Part shown: piece after piece, positions 25,848 to 34,435 of the stretch
Layout: each line of letters begins with the position of its first letter
Position numbering within the stretch: the first letter of the stretch is position 1
NCBI RefSeq assembly: GCF_001641695.1
Contig: NZ_LSEF01000073.1
Location: 19,754-83,753 of the forward strand
Length of the DNA: 64,000 nucleotides
Origin: Bradyrhizobium neotropicale
GTDB taxonomy: Bacteria > Pseudomonadota > Alphaproteobacteria > Rhizobiales > Xanthobacteraceae
Reading direction: 5' to 3'
Notes under the pieces: generated by a model
The model's database searches: none
The model's input: the letters and a program-made list of their open reading frames with translations, nothing else
Told to the model about the DNA's origin: nothing
Position numbers and translations under genes: made by a program

Positions 25848-26714
25848 ATGACCGCGCCCGATCTCGATCCCGACCTTCTGAAGGCGTTCCTCGCCGTCGC
25901 CGAGCATCGCTCGTTCACGCTTGCCGCAGCGGCGCTCAACCGGACCCAATCGGCCGTGAGCGTCCAGATCAGGCGCCTTGAGCAGCGGCTCGGCACAAGG
26001 CTATTCCACCGCACGAGGGCCGGCGTCGCTCTAACGGCGGCCGGTGAAGAGCTGCGCGGATATGCGCGTCGCATTCTCGCGCTCAACACTGAGGCGGTCG
26101 GCGCGCTCCGCGCGCGCAAGATCGACGGCGTGGTCCGGCTCGGCGTGATGGATGATTACGGCACAATCGTCATTCCGCCATTGCTGGCGAGCTTTGCCAA
26201 AAGCCACCCGCAGGTGCGAGTCGAGATCGAGACCGGACTGACCGCGACGATGCCGGCCCGGCTCGGCGAGACTTACGACCTCGTCATCGCCATGCATCCG
26301 CAAGGCCGCGGCGACGGCGAGCTGCTGCGTTGTGAGCAGGCGGTCTGGGCGGCGGCCGCCTCATATCCGGCCGCGGCGCAAGATCCGCTGCCGGTCGCGC
26401 TCTACCCGCCGGGATGCCTGTTCAGGCAGTGGGCCGCGGAGGCGCTCGACGCCGCCCGCCGACCGTGGCGGCTCGCCTTTGTCAGCCGCACCCTTGCGGC
26501 GGTGGAAGCGATCGCGGCCCAGGGCCTCGCGGTGACCGTGGTGAAGGCCGGCACCCTGCCTGCCCGCCTTCGCCCTCTCAGCGTGCGCGACGGTCTGCCG
26601 CCGCTGCCTGCGGCCGACATTCGCCTTCATCGCGCGCCCAATCTGTCACGCGCATGTGCCCTGCTGGCGGATCATTTGCAGTGGAGCATTTCAGAATCGG
26701 CCCCCATATGTTGA
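25848..26714 (+). CDS. LysR-family transcriptional regulator
   Basis: A 288-residue regulator. The winged helix-turn-helix spans about residues 5-64 (DLLKAFLAVAEHRSFTLAAAALNRTQSAVSVQIRRLEQRLGTRLF), followed by a LysR effector domain with DGVVRLGVMDDYGT. It is divergent from the EamA transporter gene with a short shared promoter region, the standard LysR arrangement; it probably activates the exporter in response to a small ligand. No clear T-N11-A palindrome was confirmed by eye. Confidence 0.88.
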   Translation: MTAPDLDPDLLKAFLAVAEHRSFTLAAAALNRTQSAVSVQIRRLEQRLGTRLFHRTRAGVALTAAGEELRGYARRILALNTEAVGALRARKIDGVVRLGVMDDYGTIVIPPLLASFAKSHPQVRVEIETGLTATMPARLGETYDLVIAMHPQGRGDGELLRCEQAVWAAAASYPAAAQDPLPVALYPPGCLFRQWAAEALDAARRPWRLAFVSRTLAAVEAIAAQGLAVTVVKAGTLPARLRPLSVRDGLPPLPAADIRLHRAPNLSRACALLADHLQWSISESAPIC

Positions 26715-26790
26715 CCTGAAGCGTCGCTGCACCGCCGGACTTGGCCGGGTCGGCTGCAAGGCCGCGAGCCACAACCAAGGCGGATGAGCC

Positions 26791-27471
26791 GTGAACATTT
26801 CCTTCTATGACCTGTCGGTCTGGGTACTCCCGCTGGTGCTTGCCATCACCTTCCACGAAGCCGCGCATGGCTTCGTGGCGCACCGTCTCGGCGACGATAC
26901 CGCCTGGAAGCTCGGCCGGGTCAGCTTCAACCCGCTCCGGCATATCGATCCATTCGGCACTTTGATCCTGCCGGCGATGTTGTTGTTTGCGCATTCGCCG
27001 TTCCTGTTCGGCTATGCCAAGCCGGTGCCGGTGAATTTCCGCAAGCTCAACAATCCAAGGCTCGACATGGTCTGGGTCGCGCTGGCAGGTCCGGCGACGA
27101 ACATTCTGCTCGCACTCGTCACGGCTCTCGCCTTCCACGCCCTGCCCTGGGTGCCCGCCAGTTCGGCGCAATGGGTCGTCGACAATCTCAAGAATTCACT
27201 CGTGATCAATGCGGTGCTGGCCGTGTTCAACATGATGCCGATCCCGCCGCTCGACGGCGGGCGGGTCGCGGTCGGGCTGTTGCCGCGGCCGCTCGCCTTG
27301 CCGCTGGCGCGGCTCGAGCCGTTTGGCATGCTGATCCTGATCGGACTGCTGATCCTGCTACCGCTGGCGGGTTCCCAGTTCGGTCTAAATCTTGATGTTA
27401 TTTCAGCAATACTGCGGACGTTGACCGGTTATGTGATTCAGGCTGTTCTCTTGCTGACCGGCAACGCGTAG
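26791..27471 (+). CDS. Site-2 protease family (M50) membrane metalloprotease
   Basis: A 226-residue polytopic membrane protein. The zinc motif is HEAAHG at residues 22-27 in the first helix, and the third ligand region is NMMPIPPLDGGR near residue 150. Starting with GTG 26791, it has CAAGG as a weak ribosome site. Members of this small group have the protease core without a PDZ domain. The substrate is unknown. It is followed by a small membrane-protein gene 45 bp later on the same strand. Confidence 0.88.
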   Translation: MNISFYDLSVWVLPLVLAITFHEAAHGFVAHRLGDDTAWKLGRVSFNPLRHIDPFGTLILPAMLLFAHSPFLFGYAKPVPVNFRKLNNPRLDMVWVALAGPATNILLALVTALAFHALPWVPASSAQWVVDNLKNSLVINAVLAVFNMMPIPPLDGGRVAVGLLPRPLALPLARLEPFGMLILIGLLILLPLAGSQFGLNLDVISAILRTLTGYVIQAVLLLTGNA

Positions 27472-27515
27472 TTGATTGAGACATCTGAAGACGAGCCGAA
27501 GGGCCAGAGGCCAAC

Positions 27516-27953
27516 TTGGTCAAAGCTGCCGATATGCTGATCGCGCGACGAGCCGATACCCGCGCCCGCGCCGATTTTGCCACGTGGAAGATGATGGCCA
27601 AGCTCAACGGGTTGTCGGCCCTGCCTCCGGACGCGCAAGGCTTCCTCGCGAGCTACAAGAACCTTCTGGAGCAGATGAGCGAGACGGAAGCGACCGAAAC
27701 CACCATCGCGGCGGTCTACAAGGCCTATTATGCCGAGATGGGTGGCGCGGGAACCGCACCTGACGTCCGCCCGCGCACGGCCGAGCCGGTCACGGACAAT
27801 GTCACCGCGTTCCGGCGGCCAGCGCCCAAGCCGAAGAAGGCTCCGTTCGGGGCAGCGGCATACAGCGGAACCCAGAAGCGGCCGCTTCCGGTCGCCCTGA
27901 TCTTCGCCTGCCTGGTCGTGGTCTACGTCGCGATCCGCTACTACTGGCGCTGA
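27516..27953 (+). CDS. Hypothetical protein with C-terminal membrane anchor
   Basis: A 145-residue protein of unknown family. Residues 1-75 look helical (ADFATWKMMAKLNGL through TTIAAVYKAYYAEMG), then a proline-rich linker (RRPAPKPKKAPFG), and a C-terminal hydrophobic segment (VALIFACLVVVYVAIRYYW), so it is probably a tail-anchored inner-membrane protein. TTG 27516 has AGAGG five bases upstream; ATG 27534 is an alternative. It follows the site-2 protease gene closely, so it might be a partner or substrate, which is speculation. Confidence 0.6.
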   Translation: MVKAADMLIARRADTRARADFATWKMMAKLNGLSALPPDAQGFLASYKNLLEQMSETEATETTIAAVYKAYYAEMGGAGTAPDVRPRTAEPVTDNVTAFRRPAPKPKKAPFGAAAYSGTQKRPLPVALIFACLVVVYVAIRYYWR

Positions 27954-27965
27954 CGGCTACCCCAG

Positions 27966-28754
27966 CTATTTCGGCTTCTTGAAGTTCACGGGCAGGCTGA
28001 AGGCGAACTGATCATCCGTGAGCTCGGCCGGCGGAACCGGCACCGGATCCGAACGGCGCACCATGGCTACGGCCTCATTGTCGAAAACGGTGTCGCCGGA
28101 GGACTGGGTCACATCGACCGAGACGACATTGCCGCGGCGGTTCAACACCAGGCTGAGTACGACGGACGCCGTCTTGCTCTTCTCCTTGGGATAGCGCTTG
28201 TGAAGCTCGAAATAGGCGCTGATCCTCTTGCCCCACTCGGCCGTCAGCTTGCGAATGTCCTTGCCGATGCCCCGGTTCGGTGCAGCGGCCTTCTCATCCT
28301 CGCGCGCGTTCTCATCCAGCGCCTGCTTCGCCGACTCCTGGGCATTCGGCATTTCCTCGACGGCCTGGGTTTCAACCTTGGCCACCTTCGTGTTTTCCTC
28401 AACCGGCTTCTTGGAGTCGTTCTCGGTGACGACCCGGTCCGGGTCTTCGGCTTCCTGAGGCCGATCCTTCGGTAGATCGGTCTCCTTCACCTCGGCCTGC
28501 TGCTGCATTTGCTGCGGCTGGAACTGCGAGGCCTCACTGTCCGGGCCCGGCGGCAGATCCGTTTCCGGAAGCTTCGGCGAGGTCATCTCGACGGCGTATT
28601 CCGCACCATTGGCCCCGAGGCCATCGTCACCGTCGTCGGCCCGCAGGTTCGCCAGCGCCAGCGCGGCACCGCCAAGATGCAATGCGAGCGCGGCCACCGC
28701 GGCCAGAATCCACAGCCGCCGGGATGGTTTCACCTCGATCAAAGGATCAGACAT
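27966..28754 (-). CDS. tonB: Energy transducer TonB
   Basis: A 262-residue TonB. An N-terminal cytoplasmic stub and one helix (LWILAAVAALALHLGGAALAL) are followed by a charged proline/glutamate-rich linker (about 50-170) and a C-terminal domain (RYPKEKSKTASVVLSLVLNRRGNVVSVDVTQSSG). It couples the inner-membrane proton motive force via ExbBD to the outer-membrane receptor of this operon. Start ATG 28754 is used; 10 bp separate it from the exbD stop. It is the last gene of the five-gene iron operon. Confidence 0.9.
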   Translation of the reverse strand: MSDPLIEVKPSRRLWILAAVAALALHLGGAALALANLRADDGDDGLGANGAEYAVEMTSPKLPETDLPPGPDSEASQFQPQQMQQQAEVKETDLPKDRPQEAEDPDRVVTENDSKKPVEENTKVAKVETQAVEEMPNAQESAKQALDENAREDEKAAAPNRGIGKDIRKLTAEWGKRISAYFELHKRYPKEKSKTASVVLSLVLNRRGNVVSVDVTQSSGDTVFDNEAVAMVRRSDPVPVPPAELTDDQFAFSLPVNFKKPK

Positions 28755-28764
28755 CGCGCTGCCA

Positions 28765-29232
28765 TCAGGGCTGGGGCGCCCCTTGGGACGGCCCAGCCGC
28801 CGCAGGAGCCGCTTCGAGCGCCACCAGCTTGACCCGAGAATAGCCGCCGGCACGCAGGATTTCCATCACGCCCATCAGCTCGCCATAAGGCACGGCACGA
28901 TCGGCGCGCAGGAACACATATTTGTCCTTGCTCATGTCGGCCATCCCGTTGAGGGAGCCGATCAGCTCGGTTCGCTTGACCGGATTCTCTCCGATCGCCA
29001 GCGTCAGGTCGGATTTGATGCTGACATAGGTCGGCTTGTCCGGCTTCTTTTGCGGCGTCGAGCTTGAAGTCGGCAGGTCGATCGGCAGGTCGACCGTCGA
29101 AAGCGGTGCAGCGACCATGAAGATGATCAGCAGCACCAGAATGACGTCGATGAACGGCGTGACGTTGATGTCATGCGTCTCGGAGAAGTCCGCATCGTCG
29201 TCGAGGTCATTGTCTGCGATCGAGGCGCCCAT
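28765..29232 (-). CDS. exbD: Biopolymer transport protein ExbD
   Basis: A 155-residue ExbD. One N-terminal helix contains the essential aspartate, D29, in VTPFIDVILVLLIIFMV, and the rest is a periplasmic domain ending in a proline/alanine-rich tail. It forms the proton-channel complex with ExbB. Tight spacing to exbB (3 bp) and tonB (10 bp) shows one operon. Confidence 0.92.
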   Translation of the reverse strand: MGASIADNDLDDDADFSETHDINVTPFIDVILVLLIIFMVAAPLSTVDLPIDLPTSSSTPQKKPDKPTYVSIKSDLTLAIGENPVKRTELIGSLNGMADMSKDKYVFLRADRAVPYGELMGVMEILRAGGYSRVKLVALEAAPAAAGPSQGAPQP

Positions 29233-29235
29233 GGT

Positions 29236-30252
29236 TTACTCCGCCGCGCGCGAATGCATGGTGCCGTGCGTGCGATCGAGATCGCGCGAGAGAAGCCGGG
29301 CCGAAGCGCCGGAGGCGCGGCTGACCAGCTCGAGATAGCTCTTCGTCACGCGCGAGAAGTGATTGTAGACGATGACCGCCGGGATGGCAGCGACGAGGCC
29401 GATCGCGGTCGCCAGCAGTGCTTCGGCGATGCCGGGCGCGACGACCGCGAGGTTCGTCGTCTGCGACTTCGAGATGCCGATGAAGCTGTTCATGATGCCC
29501 CACACCGTGCCGAACAGGCCGACGAAGGGCGACGTGGAGCCGATGGTCGCCAGCACGCCCATGCCGATGCGGATGCGCCGCTGCTCCGCGCGCACGATCT
29601 CGGCGAAGCTCGAGGCCGCGCGCTCCTTGATGCCGGCATCGCTGGAAAGACCGGCCGACATCCTCGCCTCGCGCAGCGCTGCCGCGAGGAAGGACGGCAG
29701 TATCCCCTGCTTGGTGCCGAGCGCCATCTGCGCTTCAGCGAGCGAACGCGCCTCCGCAATCTTCTTCAGCGCCGAACGGAGCTTGCCGGAGGCAACCGAC
29801 AGCTCGATCGACTTCGCGATGAAGACGGTCCAGGTCACGAGCGAGGCGAAGGCGAGCCCGATCATCACCGCCTTCACGATGATGTCCGCGGACATGAACA
29901 TCACCCAGGGCGACAATTCCTTCATGACCGGCCCAGCCGATTTCTGCGCGCGGTCGGCGGACGCCACCTCGCCGGCTGCCGGACCAGCATCGGTCGAGGA
30001 CGCGGCGGGCGCGGCGGCCGGCGTGGAGACAGCCGGCGTCGTGGCCGCGGGGGCCGCGGTCGATGGCGCGACCGGCGCCACCGCGCTTGGCTGCGGCGCC
30101 ACGGGAGCCGGAGCGGCCACGGGCCGCTGAGCCGCCGCTGGCGCCGGCCCCGCCGGCTGGGTTTGTTGCTGGGCAGATACAGGGGATGCGAGCCACGTCG
30201 CCGCCATCAGCACGGCTGCGGCAAGGCTTGCTTGGAGAGATGTGGTCTTCAT
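29236..30252 (-). CDS. exbB: TonB-system energiser ExbB with proline/alanine-rich N-terminal extension
   Basis: A 338-residue MotA/TolQ/ExbB protein. Residues 1-27 form a cleavable signal peptide (MAATWLASPVSAQ), then about 60 residues of alanine/proline-rich sequence, then the TolQ core with helices and the GLFGTVWGIMNSFIGI and AEALLATAIGLVAAIPAVI segments. The extension, longer than in enteric ExbB (about 240 residues), is known in other rhizobial and pseudomonad ExbBs. The start overlaps the end of the dioxygenase gene by 4 bp, indicating translational coupling. Confidence 0.9.
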   Translation of the reverse strand: MKTTSLQASLAAAVLMAATWLASPVSAQQQTQPAGPAPAAAQRPVAAPAPVAPQPSAVAPVAPSTAAPAATTPAVSTPAAAPAASSTDAGPAAGEVASADRAQKSAGPVMKELSPWVMFMSADIIVKAVMIGLAFASLVTWTVFIAKSIELSVASGKLRSALKKIAEARSLAEAQMALGTKQGILPSFLAAALREARMSAGLSSDAGIKERAASSFAEIVRAEQRRIRIGMGVLATIGSTSPFVGLFGTVWGIMNSFIGISKSQTTNLAVVAPGIAEALLATAIGLVAAIPAVIVYNHFSRVTKSYLELVSRASGASARLLSRDLDRTHGTMHSRAAE

Positions 30253-30938
30253 ACTTCTGCCCAGTAGCGAATGAGATTGTGATAGATGCCCGTCAATTTG
30301 ACCGTTTCGGGATCGTCGCGCCCGAGCCGTTCCACCAGCGCCTGGATGGCGGTGTCGAGGTCAAAGATCATGCTGCGGGCGTGGTCATCCCGTATCATGC
30401 TCTGAAGCCAGAAGAAAGACGCAACCCGGGCCCCCCGGGTCACCGGCGTCACGAGGTGCAGGCTGGTCGAAGGATACAGCACACAGTCGCCCGCCGGTAA
30501 CTTCACTTCATGCGAGCCGTAGGTGTCCTCGATCACAAGTTCGCCACCGTCGTACTCTTCCGGCTCAGCCAGAAACAGTGTGACCGACAGATCGGTTCGG
30601 ATGCGAAGGCCGGTCAGGCGGTCGCCGCGGATCGCGTTGTCGACGTGCAGGCCGAAATGATGGCCGCTGCTCGCCGCATAGCGGTTGAACAGCGGCGGGA
30701 AGATCTGCAGCGGGATCGCCGCGGCGAGGAAGCGCGGGTGCGACGTCAGCGCCGAAATGATGCGGTTGCCGAGCTTGCGCGCGACCTCGCTGTCCGGCGG
30801 CAACTGCTCGTTGCGCTTGACCATTGCTGACTGCGCGCCCGCGGTGGAACGGCCGTCTTCCCATTCGCTGGCGTCCATGATGCGGCGGAAGTCCGCTACA
30901 TCATCCTTGCTCAGGACGCCTTCTATGCATGTCAGCAT
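30249..30938 (-). CDS. PKHD-type Fe(II)/2-oxoglutarate hydroxylase (PiuC/YbiX family)
   Basis: A 229-residue 2-oxoglutarate-dependent dioxygenase. The iron facial triad is H98-x-D100 (GLHVDN) and H161 (SLHLVTPV), with R171 binding 2-oxoglutarate. PiuC/YbiX genes sit beside siderophore receptors such as Fiu or PiuA in proteobacteria, and here the receptor gene lies 20 bp upstream in the same operon. The reaction is unknown in the family; it may modify the ferri-siderophore. The gene overlaps exbB by 4 bp. Confidence 0.9.
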   Translation of the reverse strand: MLTCIEGVLSKDDVADFRRIMDASEWEDGRSTAGAQSAMVKRNEQLPPDSEVARKLGNRIISALTSHPRFLAAAIPLQIFPPLFNRYAASSGHHFGLHVDNAIRGDRLTGLRIRTDLSVTLFLAEPEEYDGGELVIEDTYGSHEVKLPAGDCVLYPSTSLHLVTPVTRGARVASFFWLQSMIRDDHARSMIFDLDTAIQALVERLGRDDPETVKLTGIYHNLIRYWAEV

Positions 30939-30958
30939 GGCACCTCGTCATGACTCCA

Positions 30959-33499
30959 TCAGTAGCGCGCCGAGATCACCAGATAGGCGGCACGCCCTGG
31001 GGCCTCCAGCACGAACGGCGCAGCGCTCTGGTACAGCGCGTCGTAGTAGCGCTTGTCGAAGATGTTGTTCACGAACAGCTTGGCCGTCCAGTTCTTGTTG
31101 ATCTTGGCTTCCGCGAACACGTCGAAACGCCAATAGCTCGGAATCGATGTGCCCTGGTTGGCCGCGAGGAACGTGCCACCATAGATCTTCGAGCGATAGA
31201 CGGCCTGACCGCCAAGTTCCCACGTGTCGGTCAGCTGGTACTTGCTGAGCATACTGAATGACTGATGCGCCACGTTCGCGAGGGGCAGTCCAACGTTCGT
31301 GGTGTAGAGGGTCGTGTTGGCCGGCGGGATCAGCGACTTTGTTACTTCCGACTGCATCAGGACGAGACCGCCGAAGACACTCCACTTGTCGGTGATCTTG
31401 CCGCCAACTTCAAGGTCAATGCCGCGAATGCGATATGCCGCGCCCGCGCTTATGCAGGAGACATTCCCTGACGTAGCCGTGTAGGGGCATGCTGCAGTCG
31501 CAGTGGCTGCCGTGACGTTACGCGACTCGCGGGCATTTTCCTTTTCCGTCTGGAAGAGCGCGGCTGTCACCAGCAGACGCCGGTCGAACAGCTCCCACTT
31601 GGTACCAAGTTCAATCGCCTTGTTCTTTTCCGGACCGAATATCTGAGGGGGGGCGCCATTCAACACCGGCGCAAGGCCTCCGTACTGAATGCTTGTGCCG
31701 TCAAATTCGGCACCGACCGGGTTCGACGAGGTCGCGTAGGCCGCGTAAACGCTTCCATTCGGCAATGGCTTCAGGGTGACGCCAAGATTGAAGTTCGGCA
31801 TCCCGTAGTCTTGTTGTTGCTGGCCGAAAGCGTTCAGGGTTCCTCCATTGACCGAACCCCAACCGTTCACCTTGATATTATAGTCGTCGTAACGGACACC
31901 ACCGTTCAGGATCAGCAGGTCGTTATAGTTGGCCGTATCCAGCGCGTAGACACTCTTGGTGTCGATCCGAATGTTTGTCGGCTTACCTGTAAGGCCGCCG
32001 GGGATTCCGAACGGAAGGTTCGTGTATTGTGGATAGAACACGCTAACGCCAGACAATGAATTGCCGGTGAAGCCACCAGGAAGCGCTTCCGAGGCAAGGC
32101 CAGTATAGCTGTCGATGGACGACGTTTCGTGATCATATTCAAAACCGGCGAGCGCCGTGTGCTTAAACCCGACACCATCGTTAAACTTGTAGGTCGCCTC
32201 CGTCTGGTTGGCGATCACATCCGTTGCCTGATAGCGGCTTTGCGGATTGGCAGTAAGAGTCGATGCTGAGAGTGGAGTTTGGATCTGCGGATTTTCCGGG
32301 AGCGTTCCGATGTAGTTTTGAGTGGAGTGAGAATCCCGGAACCGGTTGGTGAGAAGCAGATCGGGCGTGACCTGCACCTCGGCATTGAGCGAGCCGATGT
32401 CCTGGCCAGTCCGATAGAAGTCGCGATTGACGAATCCGTACCAGTTGTTGCGGTTGGAGCCGAAGTCCGGGAACGGGCCACCGGCGGTGCTCGCCGTGCT
32501 CGGCCGGTAGTACGGCACGCCGAAGTCCGGCAGGCCGGTCAACTCGGTATGGATGTAGCCGGCGGTGATTTTAACTGCATCCACCGGCTTCCAGGTTGTG
32601 GCAACGAACGCGCCATCGCGATTGTCTTTCACATAGTCTCGACCAGCGACACCGGCATCCTGGAACAGCCCGCCTGCACGCACCGCCCAGGTCGGATCGA
32701 TCACCTGGTTGACGTCGAGGACCACGCGCTTGGTGCGATCGGTCCCAAACGTGGTGTCCATGTTGTAGAAGTTGCCTGCTGTCGTTGCCTGCTTGGTGAC
32801 GATGTTGATCGCGCCGCCGGCCGTGCCGCGACCGGCGAAGGACGACGCCGGACCGCGCAGGATCTCGACCTGTTCGGTGAAGAAATTCTCGCGCACGCTG
32901 ACGCCGGCATCGCGCACGCCGTCGATGAAGATGTCGTTGCGGGCATCGAAGCCGCGGATGAAGAAGCGGTCGCCAAACGCGTTGCCCCCCTCGCCCGTGC
33001 CCAGCGTTACGCCGGCCGTGCTGAGAATCGCCTGCTTCAGTGTCGTGGCGTTCTTGTCCTCCAGCACGTCCTTTGTGAGCACTGTGATTGATTTGGGTGT
33101 ATTGAGGATCGGCTCGGGAAATTTACCCGACGCCTGCACGCGGTTGGCCATGTAGGGCGCTGCCGGATTCGCGTATGGATCGGCATCTGGCGCAACAGCA
33201 TTTGCGGACGGCGCCTGCGCCGTCTGCTGGCGCTGTGCTGCGCGCCGCAGCGCGGTGCGGGCGCGGATCTGCTCGGGTGACGGCTTCGAGGCCGCAGGAC
33301 GCGGACGCTCCTTGGGCGCATCGACCGTCACCGGGGGCAGGCTCGACTGCTGCGCCTGCGCTCCGGTTGAAACCGATGCGACCGCGATCAGGCTCGCAAC
33401 GGCGGAGACCGTCTTGCCCGTTGCAGCGTCGAAATTGTTCTCGAAAGATTTTCTCGCCGCAGCCGAACGCAATGACCGCGGTGCCCGAACGCCACCCAT
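30959..33499 (-). CDS. TonB-dependent siderophore receptor (Fiu/PiuA-like)
   Basis: An outer-membrane receptor of 846 residues from the chosen start. A signal peptide (KTVSAVASLIAVASVSTGAQA) precedes a TonB-box-like LPPVTVDAP, a plug (SITVLTKDVLEDKNATTL through EILRGPASSFAGRGTAGGAIN) and a beta barrel ending in the usual aromatic (VISARY). ATG 33499 has GTGGGG at suitable spacing; a longer frame to 33619 would place the start only 11 bp from the iron boxes, so I reject it. The PiuC and Fiu-like neighbours suggest a catecholate-type siderophore. The operon continues with the dioxygenase, ExbB, ExbD and TonB. Confidence 0.88.
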   Translation of the reverse strand: MGGVRAPRSLRSAAARKSFENNFDAATGKTVSAVASLIAVASVSTGAQAQQSSLPPVTVDAPKERPRPAASKPSPEQIRARTALRRAAQRQQTAQAPSANAVAPDADPYANPAAPYMANRVQASGKFPEPILNTPKSITVLTKDVLEDKNATTLKQAILSTAGVTLGTGEGGNAFGDRFFIRGFDARNDIFIDGVRDAGVSVRENFFTEQVEILRGPASSFAGRGTAGGAINIVTKQATTAGNFYNMDTTFGTDRTKRVVLDVNQVIDPTWAVRAGGLFQDAGVAGRDYVKDNRDGAFVATTWKPVDAVKITAGYIHTELTGLPDFGVPYYRPSTASTAGGPFPDFGSNRNNWYGFVNRDFYRTGQDIGSLNAEVQVTPDLLLTNRFRDSHSTQNYIGTLPENPQIQTPLSASTLTANPQSRYQATDVIANQTEATYKFNDGVGFKHTALAGFEYDHETSSIDSYTGLASEALPGGFTGNSLSGVSVFYPQYTNLPFGIPGGLTGKPTNIRIDTKSVYALDTANYNDLLILNGGVRYDDYNIKVNGWGSVNGGTLNAFGQQQQDYGMPNFNLGVTLKPLPNGSVYAAYATSSNPVGAEFDGTSIQYGGLAPVLNGAPPQIFGPEKNKAIELGTKWELFDRRLLVTAALFQTEKENARESRNVTAATATAACPYTATSGNVSCISAGAAYRIRGIDLEVGGKITDKWSVFGGLVLMQSEVTKSLIPPANTTLYTTNVGLPLANVAHQSFSMLSKYQLTDTWELGGQAVYRSKIYGGTFLAANQGTSIPSYWRFDVFAEAKINKNWTAKLFVNNIFDKRYYDALYQSAAPFVLEAPGRAAYLVISARY

Positions 33500-33629
33500 T
33501 TCAAGCCCCACCACATGAAGACGATTGATCGCATTGTGACAACGCGACGCGTCGTTGGTATCGAGCGGGATAGATGGGGTCAACGTGACGACGGCCGCGA
33601 TGCGGTTGAATCGCTCCATTTCAAAACGA

Positions 33630-33695
33630 TTCTAAACTTGTCGACGCCTTGCAATTTGAAACGGTTCTAAAGTTGTAGTTTTTAAGCGTTCTAAA
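33630..33695 (-). promoter_or_regulatory. Three ICE-like iron-control boxes upstream of the receptor
   Basis: TTCTAAA occurs three times on the plus strand (33630-33636, 33665-33671, 33689-33695), reading TTTAGAA on the strand of the receptor gene, each followed by CGTT-like bases. Direct TTTAGAA repeats are the pattern of the iron control element bound by Irr in Bradyrhizobium. This region lies 131-196 bp before the start at 33499. Binding by Irr rather than another regulator is inferred. Confidence 0.55.
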
Positions 33696-33811
33696 CTGCA
33701 CTTGAATTATTTATTGAGCCGCGCTCGTTTCGCCAGTTGTTCGCGCGCTCACGCGGCAAATGCAGAGGGCGTATCGCATCTCTCGCTTCGGCGCCTCTCA
33801 TCTTGCAGCGA

Positions 33812-34051
33812 TCAATCGCTGCTCGGCGGCTTCATCAACGAGAACAATTCGTCGACGGTTCGCTGCGCGGCCGCACGGACACGATCGGTGTTGTCCATGC
33901 CGGCGATGTTGACGCCGTTCACGACGGCTTTGATCTCGTCGCGAAAGTCGGTGAGGAAGCGCAAGGGATCGCGCTGCTCGTTGGCGACGCGCGCGATCAG
34001 GCCCGTGATCAGAATCTGACACGCGATCATCTTGCCGTTCAGCTCGTCCAT
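33812..34051 (-). CDS. Small hypothetical protein with an upstream iron box
   Basis: A 79-residue helical protein (MDELNGKMIACQILITGLIAR through FSLMKPPSSD). GGGAG about six bases before ATG 34051 supports this start over one at 34105. No signal peptide or known motif is visible. It sits just upstream of the receptor promoter and itself carries a TTTAGAACCGTTCT box 75 bp before the start, suggesting membership of the iron regulon. Function unknown. Confidence 0.6.
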   Translation of the reverse strand: MDELNGKMIACQILITGLIARVANEQRDPLRFLTDFRDEIKAVVNGVNIAGMDNTDRVRAAAQRTVDELFSLMKPPSSD

Positions 34052-34125
34052 TCTGCGCTCCCGTTGTGGCGGCGCTGATATGAACGAGGCCGATTTTCCT
34101 GACAACCGAAACGCTGCGGGAGCGA

Positions 34126-34139
34126 TTTAGAACCGTTCT
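34126..34139. promoter_or_regulatory. Fourth ICE-like box
   Basis: TTTAGAACCGTTCT contains the near-palindrome AGAAC-C-GTTCT and the same TTTAGAA core as the three boxes at 33630-33695. It lies 75 bp before the 79-residue gene start. Confidence 0.45.
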
Positions 34140-34435
34140 CGCCAAGGCCATGCCGGCGACTTCGCGCGCGCCGCCTGCACTCGCGCAGCGCGTTGCACGA
34201 GACCATGCGCGGGCATTTCAGATCGGCTGCCGGCCGTTTGCGCGCTGAAAATGCAGCGCTGCACGCTGTCGCGCCAGGCCGCCCGAAGCCGGTGCAAAGC
34301 TTTCCAATTGTTTAGGATTCTCAACCGATAGTGCTGTTTACACTGGAACTTGGCGTGTATTATACAAGCGCGCTGGAACCCTACGATTGCCTCACAATTC
34401 GTAGTTTTGGGCATACGAGCCGATAACGAGCCGAA
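34140..34435. other. Intergenic region with a possible promoter for the efflux pump
   Basis: About 300 bp before the adaptor gene hold no gene. TTTACA (34337-34342) and TATTAT (34358-34363) could be -35 and -10 elements, though the 15-base spacer is short. CTACGATTG (34381-34389) and CAATTCGTAG (34395-34404) form an imperfect palindrome that could bind a regulator, but no regulator gene is adjacent. Confidence 0.35.

Noticed and set aside
33500..33619. N-terminal extension of the siderophore receptor to 33619
   Set aside because: The 40 extra residues precede a complete signal peptide region, and that start would be only 11 bp from an iron box, leaving no room for a promoter.
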